Shown here: positions 16,803 to 26,748 of the stretch, one piece after another
How the letters are laid out: each line of letters begins with the position of its first letter
Position numbering within the stretch: position 1 is the first letter of the stretch
Source of the DNA: an uncultured Granulosicoccus sp.
GTDB lineage: Bacteria; Pseudomonadota; Gammaproteobacteria; Granulosicoccales; Granulosicoccaceae
NCBI GenBank assembly: GCA_947492525.1
Contig: CANLNQ010000026.1
Coordinates: 1 to 64,000 of the forward strand
Reading direction: 5' to 3'
DNA: 64,000 nt
Position numbers and translations under genes: made by a program
Notes under the pieces: generated by a model
Database searches by the model: none
Told to the model about the DNA's origin: nothing
The model's input: the letters and a program-made list of their open reading frames with translations, nothing else

Positions 16803-18334
16803 GCAAGCAACCCAATATCGTTTTCATCATGGCCGATGATCACGCCTCCAAGGCGATCAGTTGCTACGGCGCAGGCATCAACCAGACTCCGAACCTGGAT
16901 CGTCTGGCGACGGAGGGCATGCGGTTCGACCACTGCTATGTCACCAATTCCATCTGCACGCCGAGCAGGGCGGCGATCCTGACGGGCACCTACAACCACG
17001 TCAATTGCGTCTCGACGCTCGATACACCTATCGACAACCGCCTGCCCAATGTCGCCAAGCATCTGCGTACGGGGGGCTACCAGACGGCCATCATCGGCAA
17101 ATGGCATCTGGGAGAAGGACGGCAGCATGAACCTTCAGGGTTCGACTTCTGGTCGGTCCTGCCGGGGCAGGGGGAGTATTTCGATCCGCTGATGATCGAG
17201 ATGGGCGAGGAGATCGAGGTGCCCGGTTATGCGACGGATGTCATCACCGACAAGAGTCTGAACTGGCTGGAGCAACGAGATGAATCGAAGCCCTTCTTTC
17301 TGATGTGCCACCACAAGGCACCGCATCGGGAATGGGAACCGCATCCGAAAAACCGAGGGCTGTATCAGGAGGATATCGAGATTCCGGCCACGTTCGACGA
17401 TGACTACAAGAACCGGGCGAAGGCCGCATCCGAAGCGAAGATGCGAATCAAGGATGACATGAAGTATGCCGACCTGGGTCTCGTGCAGCCCGAAGGCGGC
17501 GCGGAGGTCGGGGAGCGCACCATGCGCAGCAGTACCAATCGCAAGGTGCCCAACCCGGAGGATGTTTCCGGCCTGCGACTGATCGACAAGGATACGGGTG
17601 AGGTCTACACCTTCGAGTCGCAACAGGCGCTCAGCCATTTCAAGTATCAGCGATATCTCAAACGCTATCTGCGCACCATCGAATCGATTGATGAAAGCGT
17701 CGGTCGTGTTCTGGACTATCTGGAGGAGAACGATCTGGCTGACAACACCATTGTCATCTACACCTCTGATCAGGGATTCTTTCTGGGCGAGCATGGCTGG
17801 TATGACAAGCGGTTCATGTATGAGGAATCCTTCCAGATGCCGTTCCTGATTCGCTATCCCGAGCAGATCAAGGCCGGTGGTGTGTGCGAGAACATCATCT
17901 GCAATGTGGATTTTGCACCGACCTTTCTCGAGCTTGCGGGATTGACGATACCCAGCTACATGCAGGGCAAGAGCATCCAGCCCTTGCTCAAAGGTGACGT
18001 ACCCGAGGACTGGTCGGAGGTTGCCTATCATCGCTACTGGATGCATCGCGATCCGGACCACAACGCCTACTCGCACTACGGCATTCGGGATCAGCGTTAC
18101 AAACTGATCTACTGGTACAACGAAGGCTATGAGCTGCCGGGTACCAATCATGGTGGCGAGGACCGTGAATGGGAACTGTTCGACTGCGAAAAGGATCCGC
18201 TGGAGCTGTTCAACGTCCACGGCGACCTGGCCTATGCCGATATCGTTCTGGAAATGACCCGCAAGCTGGAGAAAAAGATGGCAGAAATCGGTGATGAGCC
18301 GGAGCACCTGGGCACTGGCAGCATTGAGGCCTGA
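16799..18334 (+). CDS. Formylglycine-type sulfatase
   Basis: This 511-residue S1-family sulfatase has the formylglycine motif CTPSRAAILTG at residues 53-63; Cys53 is the residue converted to formylglycine. Asp13-Asp14 and the later YTSDQGFFLGEHGW segment supply calcium ligands. No signal peptide is visible, so it is probably cytoplasmic and acts on a sulfated sugar after uptake by the coupled ABC transporter. It starts inside the ATPase stop codon. An unlinked maturase (anaerobic AtsB-type or aerobic FGE) would be required; none is in the window. It resembles polysaccharide sulfatases more than choline sulfatases. Confidence 0.9.
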   Translation: MSKQPNIVFIMADDHASKAISCYGAGINQTPNLDRLATEGMRFDHCYVTNSICTPSRAAILTGTYNHVNCVSTLDTPIDNRLPNVAKHLRTGGYQTAIIGKWHLGEGRQHEPSGFDFWSVLPGQGEYFDPLMIEMGEEIEVPGYATDVITDKSLNWLEQRDESKPFFLMCHHKAPHREWEPHPKNRGLYQEDIEIPATFDDDYKNRAKAASEAKMRIKDDMKYADLGLVQPEGGAEVGERTMRSSTNRKVPNPEDVSGLRLIDKDTGEVYTFESQQALSHFKYQRYLKRYLRTIESIDESVGRVLDYLEENDLADNTIVIYTSDQGFFLGEHGWYDKRFMYEESFQMPFLIRYPEQIKAGGVCENIICNVDFAPTFLELAGLTIPSYMQGKSIQPLLKGDVPEDWSEVAYHRYWMHRDPDHNAYSHYGIRDQRYKLIYWYNEGYELPGTNHGGEDREWELFDCEKDPLELFNVHGDLAYADIVLEMTRKLEKKMAEIGDEPEHLGTGSIEA

Positions 18335-18778
18335 TCTGCAATTGTCGGTTGGTTGGCATCAGAGCGCCGCATTGCGCTGGCAGTTCACGGTTACAGTTGT
18401 AAAACAATGTCACCAGAATTTGCTGGCCGATCCGGCGCCGTCAGCTATCGACGCTAGTGTTCATGCCGTGTCAGTGCGCTGGTCGGAGCACACGCCGATG
18501 TCCTGAAACGTTGACACGCGGGCATTGTCAGGCTGTTTTACACCAGGTGTTCCTGCTGAAAACCTCATGTGGATGTCGATAGTCGTCGACGAGAATGACG
18601 ATTCCCCAGCAGTGAAAGCGCCAATTCGATTCGTGATCGGCCGGCTTTACTCATTGGCGCGTTTGAACCCGCCCACCGATCTTCGATAGAATCACGCCCG
18701 TGGTTGCAAGCCGCCACTGCCTGGTTACCTGAAGTACCCAGGCTTCATCTTCTCCCCCTCCCGTTGGATTCCAGTAGC
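18335..18778. other. Intergenic region before aldehyde dehydrogenase
   Basis: About 440 bp without a convincing gene. A TTGACA at 18511-18516 could be a -35 element, but the matching -10 (around 18534-18540, TGTTTTA) is poor. I see no repeat or clear terminator. Confidence 0.4.
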
Positions 18779-20215
18779 ATGAACACGAGTAAATTTTACA
18801 TAGATGGCAGCTGGGTGGATCCAATCTCCGGAAGCCCACTGGATATCATCAACCCGTCCACAGAGGAGGCGTTCGCGACCATCTCGCTGGGAAGTGAAGC
18901 TGATCTGGAGTCTGCCGTTTCTGCTGCGAGACGCGCATTCGTCAGCTGGTCGATGACAGCAAAGAGCGAGCGGCTGGAATTGATGAAGCGCATCCTGTCT
19001 GTCTATCGTTCTCGCAGCGATGAGATGGGAGCAATCATCAGCCGCGAGATGGGTGCTCCCATCGACATGGCCGAGAGTTCACAGTCCGGTTCAGGCACCT
19101 ATCATATTGAAGCCTTCATCCAGGCACTGGAGAATTTCGAATTCGAGCAGGAGCTGCGTTCGGACACGCCGGAGGACCGCATCATCTACGAACCGATTGG
19201 TGTCTGTGGTCTCATCACCCCGTGGAACTGGCCGATGAACCAGATTGCCCTGAAGGTCATGCCTGCCCTGGCAGCGGGTTGCACCATGGTGCTGAAACCT
19301 TCGGAACTGTCGCCATTGTCCGCCATGCTGTTTGCTGAAGTGCTGCACGAAGCAGGTGTGCCTGCCGGTGTCTTCAATCTGGTCAATGGCGATGGACCCG
19401 GGGTTGGTACCATGATGTCGGGGCATCCGGATATCGCCTTGATCTCGTTCACCGGTTCGTCTCGTGCCGGCATCGCCATCTCCAGAAATGCTGCAGACAG
19501 TCTCAAACGTGTGTCGCTGGAGCTGGGTGGCAAGGGGGCGAATATCATCTTTGCCGATGCTCCCGAGGGTGCCGTGCGGCAGGGAGTGGCCGGTTGCTTC
19601 AACAATACCGGGCAGTCATGCAATGCACCCACCCGCATGCTGGTTGAACGCTCGCGCTATGAAGAGGCGCTCACCGAAGCCCGGGAACAGGCTGAAAGGA
19701 CAACTGTGGATCTGGCCGAGAAGCGTGGGAATCACATTGGCCCCCTGGTCAGCCAGATGCAGTTCGACAAGGTACAGGAGATGATCCAGCGCGGTATCAG
19801 CGAAGACGGTGCGCGACTACTGGCAGGTGGTCCGGGGCGGCCGGACGGGTTGGAGCGTGGGTATTTCGTGCGCCCGACTGTCTTCGCCGATTGCCACAAC
19901 AACATGAGCATCATGCGCGAGGAGATTTTCGGACCCGTGTTGTCCATGATGCCTTTCGATACGGAAGAAGAGGCCATCGCCATTGCCAACGATACGGCTT
20001 ACGGGCTGACCAACTACATACAGACGCAGGATCCTGAAAGAGCTCGCCGAGTGGCCAGACGATTGCGTTCCGGCATGGTCGATATCAATGGCAAGGCGCG
20101 TTCGGCGGGATCCCCCTTCGGTGGCTACAAGCAATCCGGTAATGGACGGGAAGGTGGCAAGTGGGGACTGGAGGAATTTCTGGAAATCAAGGCCGTCGGT
20201 GGATGGATGGCGTGA
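18779..20215 (+). CDS. NAD(P)-dependent aldehyde dehydrogenase
   Basis: This 478-residue ALDH-superfamily protein has the nucleotide-binding segment PWNWPMNQIALKVMPALAAG, the Glu general base in SLELGGKGANIIF and the catalytic Cys281 in GQSCNAPTR, all intact. C-terminal KQSGNGREGG is the usual ALDH ending. ATG 18779 begins the conserved FYIDGSW region; residues upstream would be non-homologous. The GQSCNAPTR context is common in broad-specificity aldehyde and semialdehyde dehydrogenases. It stands 444 bp after the sulfatase, so a link to sugar use is uncertain. Confidence 0.88.
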   Translation: MNTSKFYIDGSWVDPISGSPLDIINPSTEEAFATISLGSEADLESAVSAARRAFVSWSMTAKSERLELMKRILSVYRSRSDEMGAIISREMGAPIDMAESSQSGSGTYHIEAFIQALENFEFEQELRSDTPEDRIIYEPIGVCGLITPWNWPMNQIALKVMPALAAGCTMVLKPSELSPLSAMLFAEVLHEAGVPAGVFNLVNGDGPGVGTMMSGHPDIALISFTGSSRAGIAISRNAADSLKRVSLELGGKGANIIFADAPEGAVRQGVAGCFNNTGQSCNAPTRMLVERSRYEEALTEAREQAERTTVDLAEKRGNHIGPLVSQMQFDKVQEMIQRGISEDGARLLAGGPGRPDGLERGYFVRPTVFADCHNNMSIMREEIFGPVLSMMPFDTEEEAIAIANDTAYGLTNYIQTQDPERARRVARRLRSGMVDINGKARSAGSPFGGYKQSGNGREGGKWGLEEFLEIKAVGGWMA

Positions 20216-20274
20216 TGGCGCACGACTGCCAAAAACGATATCGTCGAGCCTCGGCAGCAGATAGTTCGTAACGC

Positions 20275-23200
20275 ATGACGTGGTACAAATCGGCGCTTCA
20301 GGAACTGGGCATCACCGAACTCGGGCAAGTGTTCACCCGAAAGACGCTCGAACGCGCGCGAGGGATTCTGGCCTCAGGTGATGTGCTGTATCTGAACTGG
20401 TCGGAAGAGAGCGGTACGCTCACGGGAGAGGTGCAGGGCACCGCTCCCGATCCCTATCTGGCTCGAATCAGTGGTCACGGTCACAAGGTGCTGTGTTTTT
20501 GCGACTGCCCCGTCGAGTTCGATTGCAAGCATGCGGCGGCACTGCTGTTGCAGTTGTCAAAACTGGATGCCGAGCAGGCCGGTTCGGCAGCGCCGGGGCC
20601 GACCGAGTCGCCGCTGGATCTCTGGCGAAAGCGCTTCAATGATTTCCAGGTCATTCAGGACAACAAGAGACGTGGAAACACGAGCGGCCGTCAGGAGTGC
20701 ATCGTATACAGCCTGGCGCCCATGTCCAATTCGGCAGGACATCTTCTAGGTGGCAGTCTGACGGTCCTTACGTCCAGATATCTGCAGAACGGCAACCTGG
20801 GCAAGGGCCGCACATACAAGATCAACAGCTACAGCCATTTTCACGGTTACGGGGCGTTGCCGGAAGACAACACGCTGATTGAACTGGTGCGCTCAATGGT
20901 CATCAATAATGGTCAGCGCGCCAGTCTGGATCTTTCACCACCGTTTGTCCTGACCGGGCGCCTGGGCGCATCGGCCGTACAGATGCTGGTGGAATCCGGA
21001 AGGTTGTTTCTGGGGGACCGTCGAGATGTGTGCGTGGTTGAAGGGGCGTCGCAGGATTTGCGTACGCATTGGTTGCCGGAGGAGGGTACGACGTCGCGAC
21101 GGCTGCAACTCTCACTGGACGATGTCGAAAACTGGTATCCCCTGTTCACCGAACCTCCCTGTTATGTCGACGTTGATCGCAATGTCATCGGCACATTGGC
21201 AGTCGACTTCGATGCTCGGTTGTTGCCGTTGATGTTCGACATGCCTGCGGTGCCGGAAGAGTCTGCCCAGGCTCTTGCCAACGAATTGAGTGTGGCGATA
21301 CCCAGCGGCTCGATGACTTTGCCGGCAGAGCCCACGATCAGTCTGGTGAACACCGAGGTCGAGGCGCAGATCATTGTTCGCTCTGCCGACAACACACCCT
21401 ATATCGATCACTGGGTGGTTGCCTGCGTGATGAGGTACGGTGAACATCGATTCGCCGTCGATCTGCGCCGCTCAGAGCTGCACAGCAGCGTGATCGATGA
21501 AGACGGCCGGGAGCTGATGGTTGAGCGGGATCACGCCACCGAGTATGAGTTTCATCAGCGCTTCCAGAATCTGCTGCCTGATTTCGAGCCTTGTCTTGCC
21601 AGAGATCCGTCGCTGTATCATCTCGCGGAATACCAGCCGGTCAGGCGTGATCCGGCTGGCAGGCTGGAGGCGTTCGAGCGCCTGTTCAGCGTCCGGGAGC
21701 TCATCGAGAGCAGGGGATTCACGTTCATCATCGAGCCACCCGTTGGCGTCGATGTCAAGCAGGTCAGTAGTCTGTCAGCCAGTCTTCAGGGAAACACTGC
21801 CGGCTGGTTCGAGGTCGGTTTGATGCTTGAGCATGAGGGCGTTCGCTATGAACTGATGCCGTTGATCATCGACTGGCTGGAGCGCACCGGCGGTGATACA
21901 CCGCTGCGATTCCAGGCTGAGGATGGCAGCTGGCTGGAAGCCCCGGAGCAGATGCTTGCACCCATCGTGGAAACGATGAGTGAGCTGCTGGACGACAAGC
22001 AGCCCGACGGCAAGATGATCATCTCCCGGGCACGTGCCCTGAGCCTGGCCCAGCTCCGGGACGAGCTGGAGGAGACGGGATTCGATACGCAATGGCAGGA
22101 TTCCGGGCAACTGCTGCAATTGGCAGACTCGCTGCGCCGCTATGGCGATCAGGCCCAGAGTACGATCGCGACTGCCCGCCAGCCAGCAGGCATGCAGGGG
22201 GAACTGCGCGAATATCAGCTGACCGGAATGGGGTGGCTGAATTTCCTCGCCCAGGCCGGATTGAACGGCATTCTTGCCGATGACATGGGGCTGGGCAAGA
22301 CTGCGCAGACTCTGGCACACCTTCAGTGGCTGAAGAACCAGACAGCGAAGAAGCATCGCAAGAATCGCAATGGCCCGTTTCTGGTGGTGGCGCCAACCAG
22401 TCTGCTGAGCAACTGGGCACGAGAAGCACAGCAATTCACCCCCGGATTGACCACGCGTATCTGGCACGGGGGGGATCGCAAGGACTGGCCGCTCGAGAAT
22501 GACAGCGCTGATATTGTCATTACCAGCTATGCGCTGGCCCTGCGAGATCATGACGAACTGAGTTCCCACGGTTTCAAGACTCTGGTTCTGGATGAGGCGC
22601 AGACCATCAAGAACCCCAATGCCAAGATCACTCAGGCATTGAAGGCGATGCCTGTCGAGCACCGGCTGTGCCTGACCGGTACGCCGTTGGAAAATCACCT
22701 GGGAGAGCTCTGGTCTCTGTTCGACTTTCTGATGCCGGGCATGCTCGACAGCCAGAAGCGTTTCGCTCAGCATTTTCGGACGCCGATCGAAAAGCACGGG
22801 AATCAGGTACGCCAGGCCAGGCTGAATGCCGTGGTTCAACCCTTCATGCTGCGCCGTCGCAAGGAAGACGTGGCGAAGGAGTTGCCTGAAAAGACCGAGA
22901 TCGTCCAGGCTATCGCTCTGGGTGACAAGCAAGCCAAGCTCTACGAAAGTATTCGATTGGCGATGCAGGCGCGCGTCAAGAAGCTGCTGGAGCAACGCGG
23001 TCTGGCTCGCAGCCACATTGAAATGCTCGATGCCTTGCTCAAGTTGCGTCAGACCTGCTGTCATCCACAACTGGTCAAGGTGCCTGCGGCGCGCAAGGTC
23101 ACGGAGTCGGCCAAGACCGAATTCGCACTCGAGATGATCAGGGAACTGGTAGCCGAAGGTCGAAAGATTCTCCTGTTCTCTCAATTTACCGAGATGCTGG

Positions 23201-23619
23201 GGCTGCTTGAACCGGAACTGAAGAAGTCTGGTATTGCGTACGTGAAGCTGACCGGGAGGACACGCAAGCGCGATGTCGTGATCGATGCCTTTCAGCAAGG
23301 TGATGTGCCGTTGTTCCTGATCAGTCTGAAAGCCGGTGGCACCGGTCTGAACCTGACGGCTGCAGATACCGTCATTCATTATGATCCCTGGTGGAATCCG
23401 GCGGTAGAGCGTCAGGCGACGGATCGTGCGCACCGCATCGGGCAGGATAAACCGGTCTTCGTGTACAAGCTGGTTGTCAAGGATACGCTGGAGGAGAAAA
23501 TCGTGGCAATGCAGGCACGCAAACAGGCGCTGTCGGATGCCACCGTAGAGAAGCGAGATGGTGATGCCATCAGTGCATTCACGGCGGATGATCTATTGAC
23601 CTTGTTTGACGGTGATTGA
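20275..23619 (+). CDS. SWIM zinc-finger SNF2/Rad54-family helicase
   Basis: This 1114-residue DNA translocase has an N-terminal SWIM zinc finger (C76-x-C78 ... C84-x-H86), a long middle region with beta-rich character, and a C-terminal SNF2 motor. Helicase motifs are complete: motif I DDMGLGKTAQT (Lys675), motif II LDEAQ (773-776), LTGTPLEN, and the second RecA lobe with LLFSQFTEM, LISLKAGGTGLNLTAAD and QATDRAHRIGQ. It is expected to remodel protein-DNA complexes, but its role in bacteria is poorly defined. It converges with the AlkC-like gene with 11 bp between stops. Confidence 0.9.
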   Translation: MTWYKSALQELGITELGQVFTRKTLERARGILASGDVLYLNWSEESGTLTGEVQGTAPDPYLARISGHGHKVLCFCDCPVEFDCKHAAALLLQLSKLDAEQAGSAAPGPTESPLDLWRKRFNDFQVIQDNKRRGNTSGRQECIVYSLAPMSNSAGHLLGGSLTVLTSRYLQNGNLGKGRTYKINSYSHFHGYGALPEDNTLIELVRSMVINNGQRASLDLSPPFVLTGRLGASAVQMLVESGRLFLGDRRDVCVVEGASQDLRTHWLPEEGTTSRRLQLSLDDVENWYPLFTEPPCYVDVDRNVIGTLAVDFDARLLPLMFDMPAVPEESAQALANELSVAIPSGSMTLPAEPTISLVNTEVEAQIIVRSADNTPYIDHWVVACVMRYGEHRFAVDLRRSELHSSVIDEDGRELMVERDHATEYEFHQRFQNLLPDFEPCLARDPSLYHLAEYQPVRRDPAGRLEAFERLFSVRELIESRGFTFIIEPPVGVDVKQVSSLSASLQGNTAGWFEVGLMLEHEGVRYELMPLIIDWLERTGGDTPLRFQAEDGSWLEAPEQMLAPIVETMSELLDDKQPDGKMIISRARALSLAQLRDELEETGFDTQWQDSGQLLQLADSLRRYGDQAQSTIATARQPAGMQGELREYQLTGMGWLNFLAQAGLNGILADDMGLGKTAQTLAHLQWLKNQTAKKHRKNRNGPFLVVAPTSLLSNWAREAQQFTPGLTTRIWHGGDRKDWPLENDSADIVITSYALALRDHDELSSHGFKTLVLDEAQTIKNPNAKITQALKAMPVEHRLCLTGTPLENHLGELWSLFDFLMPGMLDSQKRFAQHFRTPIEKHGNQVRQARLNAVVQPFMLRRRKEDVAKELPEKTEIVQAIALGDKQAKLYESIRLAMQARVKKLLEQRGLARSHIEMLDALLKLRQTCCHPQLVKVPAARKVTESAKTEFALEMIRELVAEGRKILLFSQFTEMLGLLEPELKKSGIAYVKLTGRTRKRDVVIDAFQQGDVPLFLISLKAGGTGLNLTAADTVIHYDPWWNPAVERQATDRAHRIGQDKPVFVYKLVVKDTLEEKIVAMQARKQALSDATVEKRDGDAISAFTADDLLTLFDGD

Positions 23620-23630
23620 TATTTCTCTGT

Positions 23631-24761
23631 TCAGGCAATGGCCAGTTCGAAAGTGACTTCCTCGGAATCCACCCCATTGATGCGCAAGGCAATGGCGTGA
23701 GTGCCGGCGTGGTAGCGGCGGGTTGTCACCGGTCGAAAACTGTGTGTTCGTGAAAACGACACGCACTGACCGGGGTTCAAGGTCAAGACACCCCCTTTGA
23801 AGACCTTGGCCGAACGCTTGCCATTGGCCAGTCGATGAAACACGCAGTAGTCGATGATCAGCTTCTGAGGTATGGAGGTGGTGGAGATCAATTCGGTCGA
23901 GAGCTGCAGAGATTCACCAATACTCAGCTGTTGTCTGGACAGCACCAGGGGACGATCCTCGAGTCGAGGTGGCTCGTAGCCGAACAGCGGCAGTATCTCC
24001 GGATGACCTGCCTTGATCAAGGTGCGACAACCATGGCGTACCAGAGCTGTTCTCTGTGCGTTTGCATTATTCATCCACCGATTGGCAATCTCGACGCTCA
24101 TCGCCTCATTGTCTCGGGATATATCGTTGAGATGATTGGCAACAGAGCGGCGAACATACTCGGAGGGGTCATCTTTCAAACCTTCCAGCAATGCCAGGGT
24201 CAGGGTCGGATCCTGGCACAATGCCTGGAGTTTCATGCCCCAGGGCAGGCGAGGCCGCGAGCCTTCGGACACCAGGCGGCGAACATGCTCGTTCGGATCG
24301 TCGAGCCAGCGCTCCATGATTGCCAGAGCCCGTGCCTGATCAGCCAACAGGAAATGGCGAATGGCAAATTCTGCCGTGCTGCGTTGGGTCATTTCGCGCA
24401 GCAAGTCCATGGATGCCTCGAATTCATCCAGACCATGCTGGCCCACGATCAGCGAGAGTGGCCAGATCCCCCAGCCGGCAATGCCCTGTGCATCGGATTC
24501 GCGAACCAGCGTTTGCGCGTTCGTATCCGGGTGCAGCATGGCCAATAGAAGGTCGTTGCGCTGACGGGTGTTCACCGGCAATACCTTGATCATTTCATCG
24601 GCAATCAGCTGTACGCGCGCCTTGAGTTCCAGCTCGGCAAGTATTGACAGCACCTTGTCTGCAAAGGTCTGGGTGACAGCAGCAGGTAAATGTCTTGCCA
24701 GATGCAGGGATAGACATTCGACCAATTCCGGCGAAATCATGTTCTTGAAGGCTTCAGGCAT
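23631..24761 (-). CDS. AlkC/AlkD-like DNA alkylation repair protein with C-terminal Ig-like domain
   Basis: This 376-residue protein has repeated HEAT-like helices (residues about 60-250), with LDDPNEHVRRLVSEGSRPRLPW and LKDDPSEYVRRSVANHLNDIS marking two repeats. The conserved Trp/Arg face is typical of AlkC/AlkD glycosylases that excise alkylpurines. Residues about 270-376 form a beta-rich, Ig-like domain, the extension known from some AlkC proteins. GAGGAG lies 6-7 bp before the ATG. Placement next to an SNF2 motor may be coincidental, since the genes are convergent. Confidence 0.8.
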   Translation of the reverse strand: MPEAFKNMISPELVECLSLHLARHLPAAVTQTFADKVLSILAELELKARVQLIADEMIKVLPVNTRQRNDLLLAMLHPDTNAQTLVRESDAQGIAGWGIWPLSLIVGQHGLDEFEASMDLLREMTQRSTAEFAIRHFLLADQARALAIMERWLDDPNEHVRRLVSEGSRPRLPWGMKLQALCQDPTLTLALLEGLKDDPSEYVRRSVANHLNDISRDNEAMSVEIANRWMNNANAQRTALVRHGCRTLIKAGHPEILPLFGYEPPRLEDRPLVLSRQQLSIGESLQLSTELISTTSIPQKLIIDYCVFHRLANGKRSAKVFKGGVLTLNPGQCVSFSRTHSFRPVTTRRYHAGTHAIALRINGVDSEEVTFELAIA

Positions 24762-24969
24762 GCAAGGCTCCTCATCGGCGTTGCAACAGCGCGGTAGTCA
24801 GTGTAATTCTTGATACTGTTTAATCATACAGTATTCGAGTGCCACTGAGAGGTGTGGGAGTCAAGCTGATCTCATTTCATCCCTGGATATGTCGCAGTTG
24901 GTCGGACAAGGTTGCTTCAAACGGGGATAATCGAGAATTTCCGTTACCTGATTGCCTGCGCCGGAACCG

Positions 24970-25869
24970 ATGACAGAGAACAAGACACGCAGTGATAATT
25001 TGCGCGGTAGTCTGTGGATGATTGCCTCCATGGCTGGATTTGCGGTGGAAGATGCCTTTGTCAAGGCGGCAGCGGTGCAGCTTCCCGTTGGCGAGGTGCT
25101 GATGATTTTCGGACTGGGTGGCGCAATCGTGTTCGGCTGCATGGCCGTGTTGCGAAAGGAGCGTCTCTTCACCAGAGATGTGGTGTCACGCAGCATGCGG
25201 ATTCGGGTGATTTTCGAATTCGTCGGGAGGCTGTTCTACGTCCTGGCGCTTGCCATGACGCCGCTATCTTCCACCACGGCCATTCTGCAGGCCACACCCA
25301 TCATCGTGGTGCTGGGTGCCGCTGTGTTCTTCGGTGAGAAGGTCGGTTGGCAGCGCTGGGCTGCCATCGTGGTGGGATTGCTGGGCGTGCTCGTCATCCT
25401 GCGCCCGTCGTCAGACAGTTTCTCGTGGCTCTCCCTGTTGGCCGTCATCGGCATGATCGGCTTTGCCGGGCGAGATCTCGCCAGTCGGGCAGCCCCATTG
25501 TCGCTCAGTACGTCGATCTTGGGGCTCTACGGTTTTCTGACGATCGTGCTGGCCGGAGCCTGTTATGCCGTGTGGGAAGGCAGAGCGCTGACAGTGCCCG
25601 ATATGAAAGTGAGCGCCTTCATGATCGGTGCTGTCGGCATGGGGGTGTTCGCCTATGGTTCCCTGATGAAAGCCATGCGTACCGGTGAGGTATCGGCCGT
25701 GACGCCTTATCGATACACACGTCTGCTGTTTGGCCTGAGCCTGGGGGTGCTGTTGTTCGGTGAGCAGCTGGATCTGCCAATGGTCATCGGCTGTCTGCTG
25801 GTGGTCCTATCGGGATTGAGCCTGTTGCTACCGGGTTTTCGGCGGTCGGGCATCACGATCCCGGAGTGA
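24970..25869 (+). CDS. EamA/DMT-family exporter
   Basis: This 299-residue membrane protein has about ten hydrophobic helices arranged as two EamA repeats. The first half has FVGRLFYVLALAMTPLSSTTAILQATPIIVVLGAAVFFGE, and the second has GVFAYGSLMKAMRTGEVSAVTPYRYTRLLFGLSLGVLLFGE, each closing with the family's FGE. It probably exports a small metabolite, with the substrate unknown. ATG 24970 is preferred over a TTG 18 bp upstream. It stands alone between two minus-strand genes. Confidence 0.85.
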   Translation: MTENKTRSDNLRGSLWMIASMAGFAVEDAFVKAAAVQLPVGEVLMIFGLGGAIVFGCMAVLRKERLFTRDVVSRSMRIRVIFEFVGRLFYVLALAMTPLSSTTAILQATPIIVVLGAAVFFGEKVGWQRWAAIVVGLLGVLVILRPSSDSFSWLSLLAVIGMIGFAGRDLASRAAPLSLSTSILGLYGFLTIVLAGACYAVWEGRALTVPDMKVSAFMIGAVGMGVFAYGSLMKAMRTGEVSAVTPYRYTRLLFGLSLGVLLFGEQLDLPMVIGCLLVVLSGLSLLLPGFRRSGITIPE

Positions 25870-26006
25870 GTTCCGCAGGTTCGAGCGTTTAGCCAGCAAA
25901 CAGGATCTTTCCAATGCGTTCGGAAAAGACACGCTTCGGTGAGGTGATAGCAGCGACATCATCCAGAGCGGCGAACCGTTGAACCGGATTCGCCGCCGTT
26001 GTGCGT

Positions 26007-26681
26007 CTATGGATCAACGCCCGCCAACAAGCTTTCGGGCACGCCCACAGCCGTGTTCAGGTTGGCCGACGGTTGGGGTGAGCCGTACGTCGATTCGATG
26101 GGAATGACACCCGCCCAGTGAGGCAGGTCGAGATCCTCATCGTCGTCGATGGGATCTCCCGTACGAATCTTCACCGAGTACTCATCCAGTCCCAGGCGGA
26201 TCAGCGCCGTGCCTTTCAATTCCTTGGCAAGGTAGGGGCGATAATCGTCCAGACTTCCCGGAATCAGGCGTTCGGTGAATCTGTCCAGCAAGGCGGGTTT
26301 ATCGTCGGCGCCAACGAGCTCCCCGGTGCCGAAGACGACTGCACTGCGATAATTCATCGAACAGTGAAACGCTGAGCGCGCCTTCACCAGGCCATCCACT
26401 CGACAGGCGGACACACACACACGCTCACCGCTGGACAGTGCCAGATAAAGCCGGCTCTTGGGATGACCGTGCAGATATAGATGATCATCGATTCTGGCAA
26501 TGGCGGTGGGTACCGACTGAGGCCAGCCGTCGTGCACAAAGCTGACGTGACCGATGGGGCAGGCATCCAGCACGTGGTACAGATCGACTCGCTCGTAACT
26601 CGCTCTATTGGCGGACTGTCGCACCAGGCGCTTGTCGCCTCGCGGTGGTGGCTGTGTGCTTGTCTGCTCGATGCTGCTCAT
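26007..26681 (-). CDS. Pyridoxamine 5'-phosphate oxidase-family (flavin-binding) protein
   Basis: This 224-residue protein has the split-barrel FMN-binding fold. Segments YHVLDACPIGHVSFVHDGWPQSVPTAIAR, LYLHGHPKSRLYLAL and FHCSMNYRSAVVFGTGELV match the PNPOx-like family (NimA/HugZ-like branch). It starts at ATG 26681; upstream in-frame residues would overlap the divergent promoter. It is divergent from a MocR/PdxR-type regulator that itself uses PLP, and such pairs often link vitamin B6 sensing to a PNPOx-like gene. The natural substrate is not known. Confidence 0.8.
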   Translation of the reverse strand: MSSIEQTSTQPPPRGDKRLVRQSANRASYERVDLYHVLDACPIGHVSFVHDGWPQSVPTAIARIDDHLYLHGHPKSRLYLALSSGERVCVSACRVDGLVKARSAFHCSMNYRSAVVFGTGELVGADDKPALLDRFTERLIPGSLDDYRPYLAKELKGTALIRLGLDEYSVKIRTGDPIDDDEDLDLPHWAGVIPIESTYGSPQPSANLNTAVGVPESLLAGVDP

Positions 26682-26700
26682 GGCTGTGGCTCTGTGGTCA

Positions 26701-26727
26701 GTGACAGCGTACAGATTCACATATAAT
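26701..26727 (+). promoter_or_regulatory. Promoter of the MocR-type regulator gene
   Basis: A consensus -10 TATAAT (26722-26727) follows GTGACA (26701-26706) with a 15-bp spacer. GAAGGAG (26761-26767) is the ribosome site 13 bp before ATG 26781. The promoter overlaps the one reading the other way. Confidence 0.55.
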
Positions 26728-26748
26728 GGTTCCTTCGAACAGGTACAA
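26720..26748 (-). promoter_or_regulatory. Divergent promoter of the PNPOx-like gene
   Basis: On the minus strand TTGTAC (26748-26743) and TATATG (26725-26720) are spaced by exactly 17 bp. This promoter shares bases with the plus-strand -10, so the two genes compete for or share control. Confidence 0.55.

Noticed and set aside
10308..18334. A sulfoquinovose pathway from the AGE-family isomerase (YihS-like)
   Set aside because: No sulfoquinovosidase, SF kinase/aldolase or transaldolase is present; the sulfatase points to a sulfate ester rather than a sulfonate.
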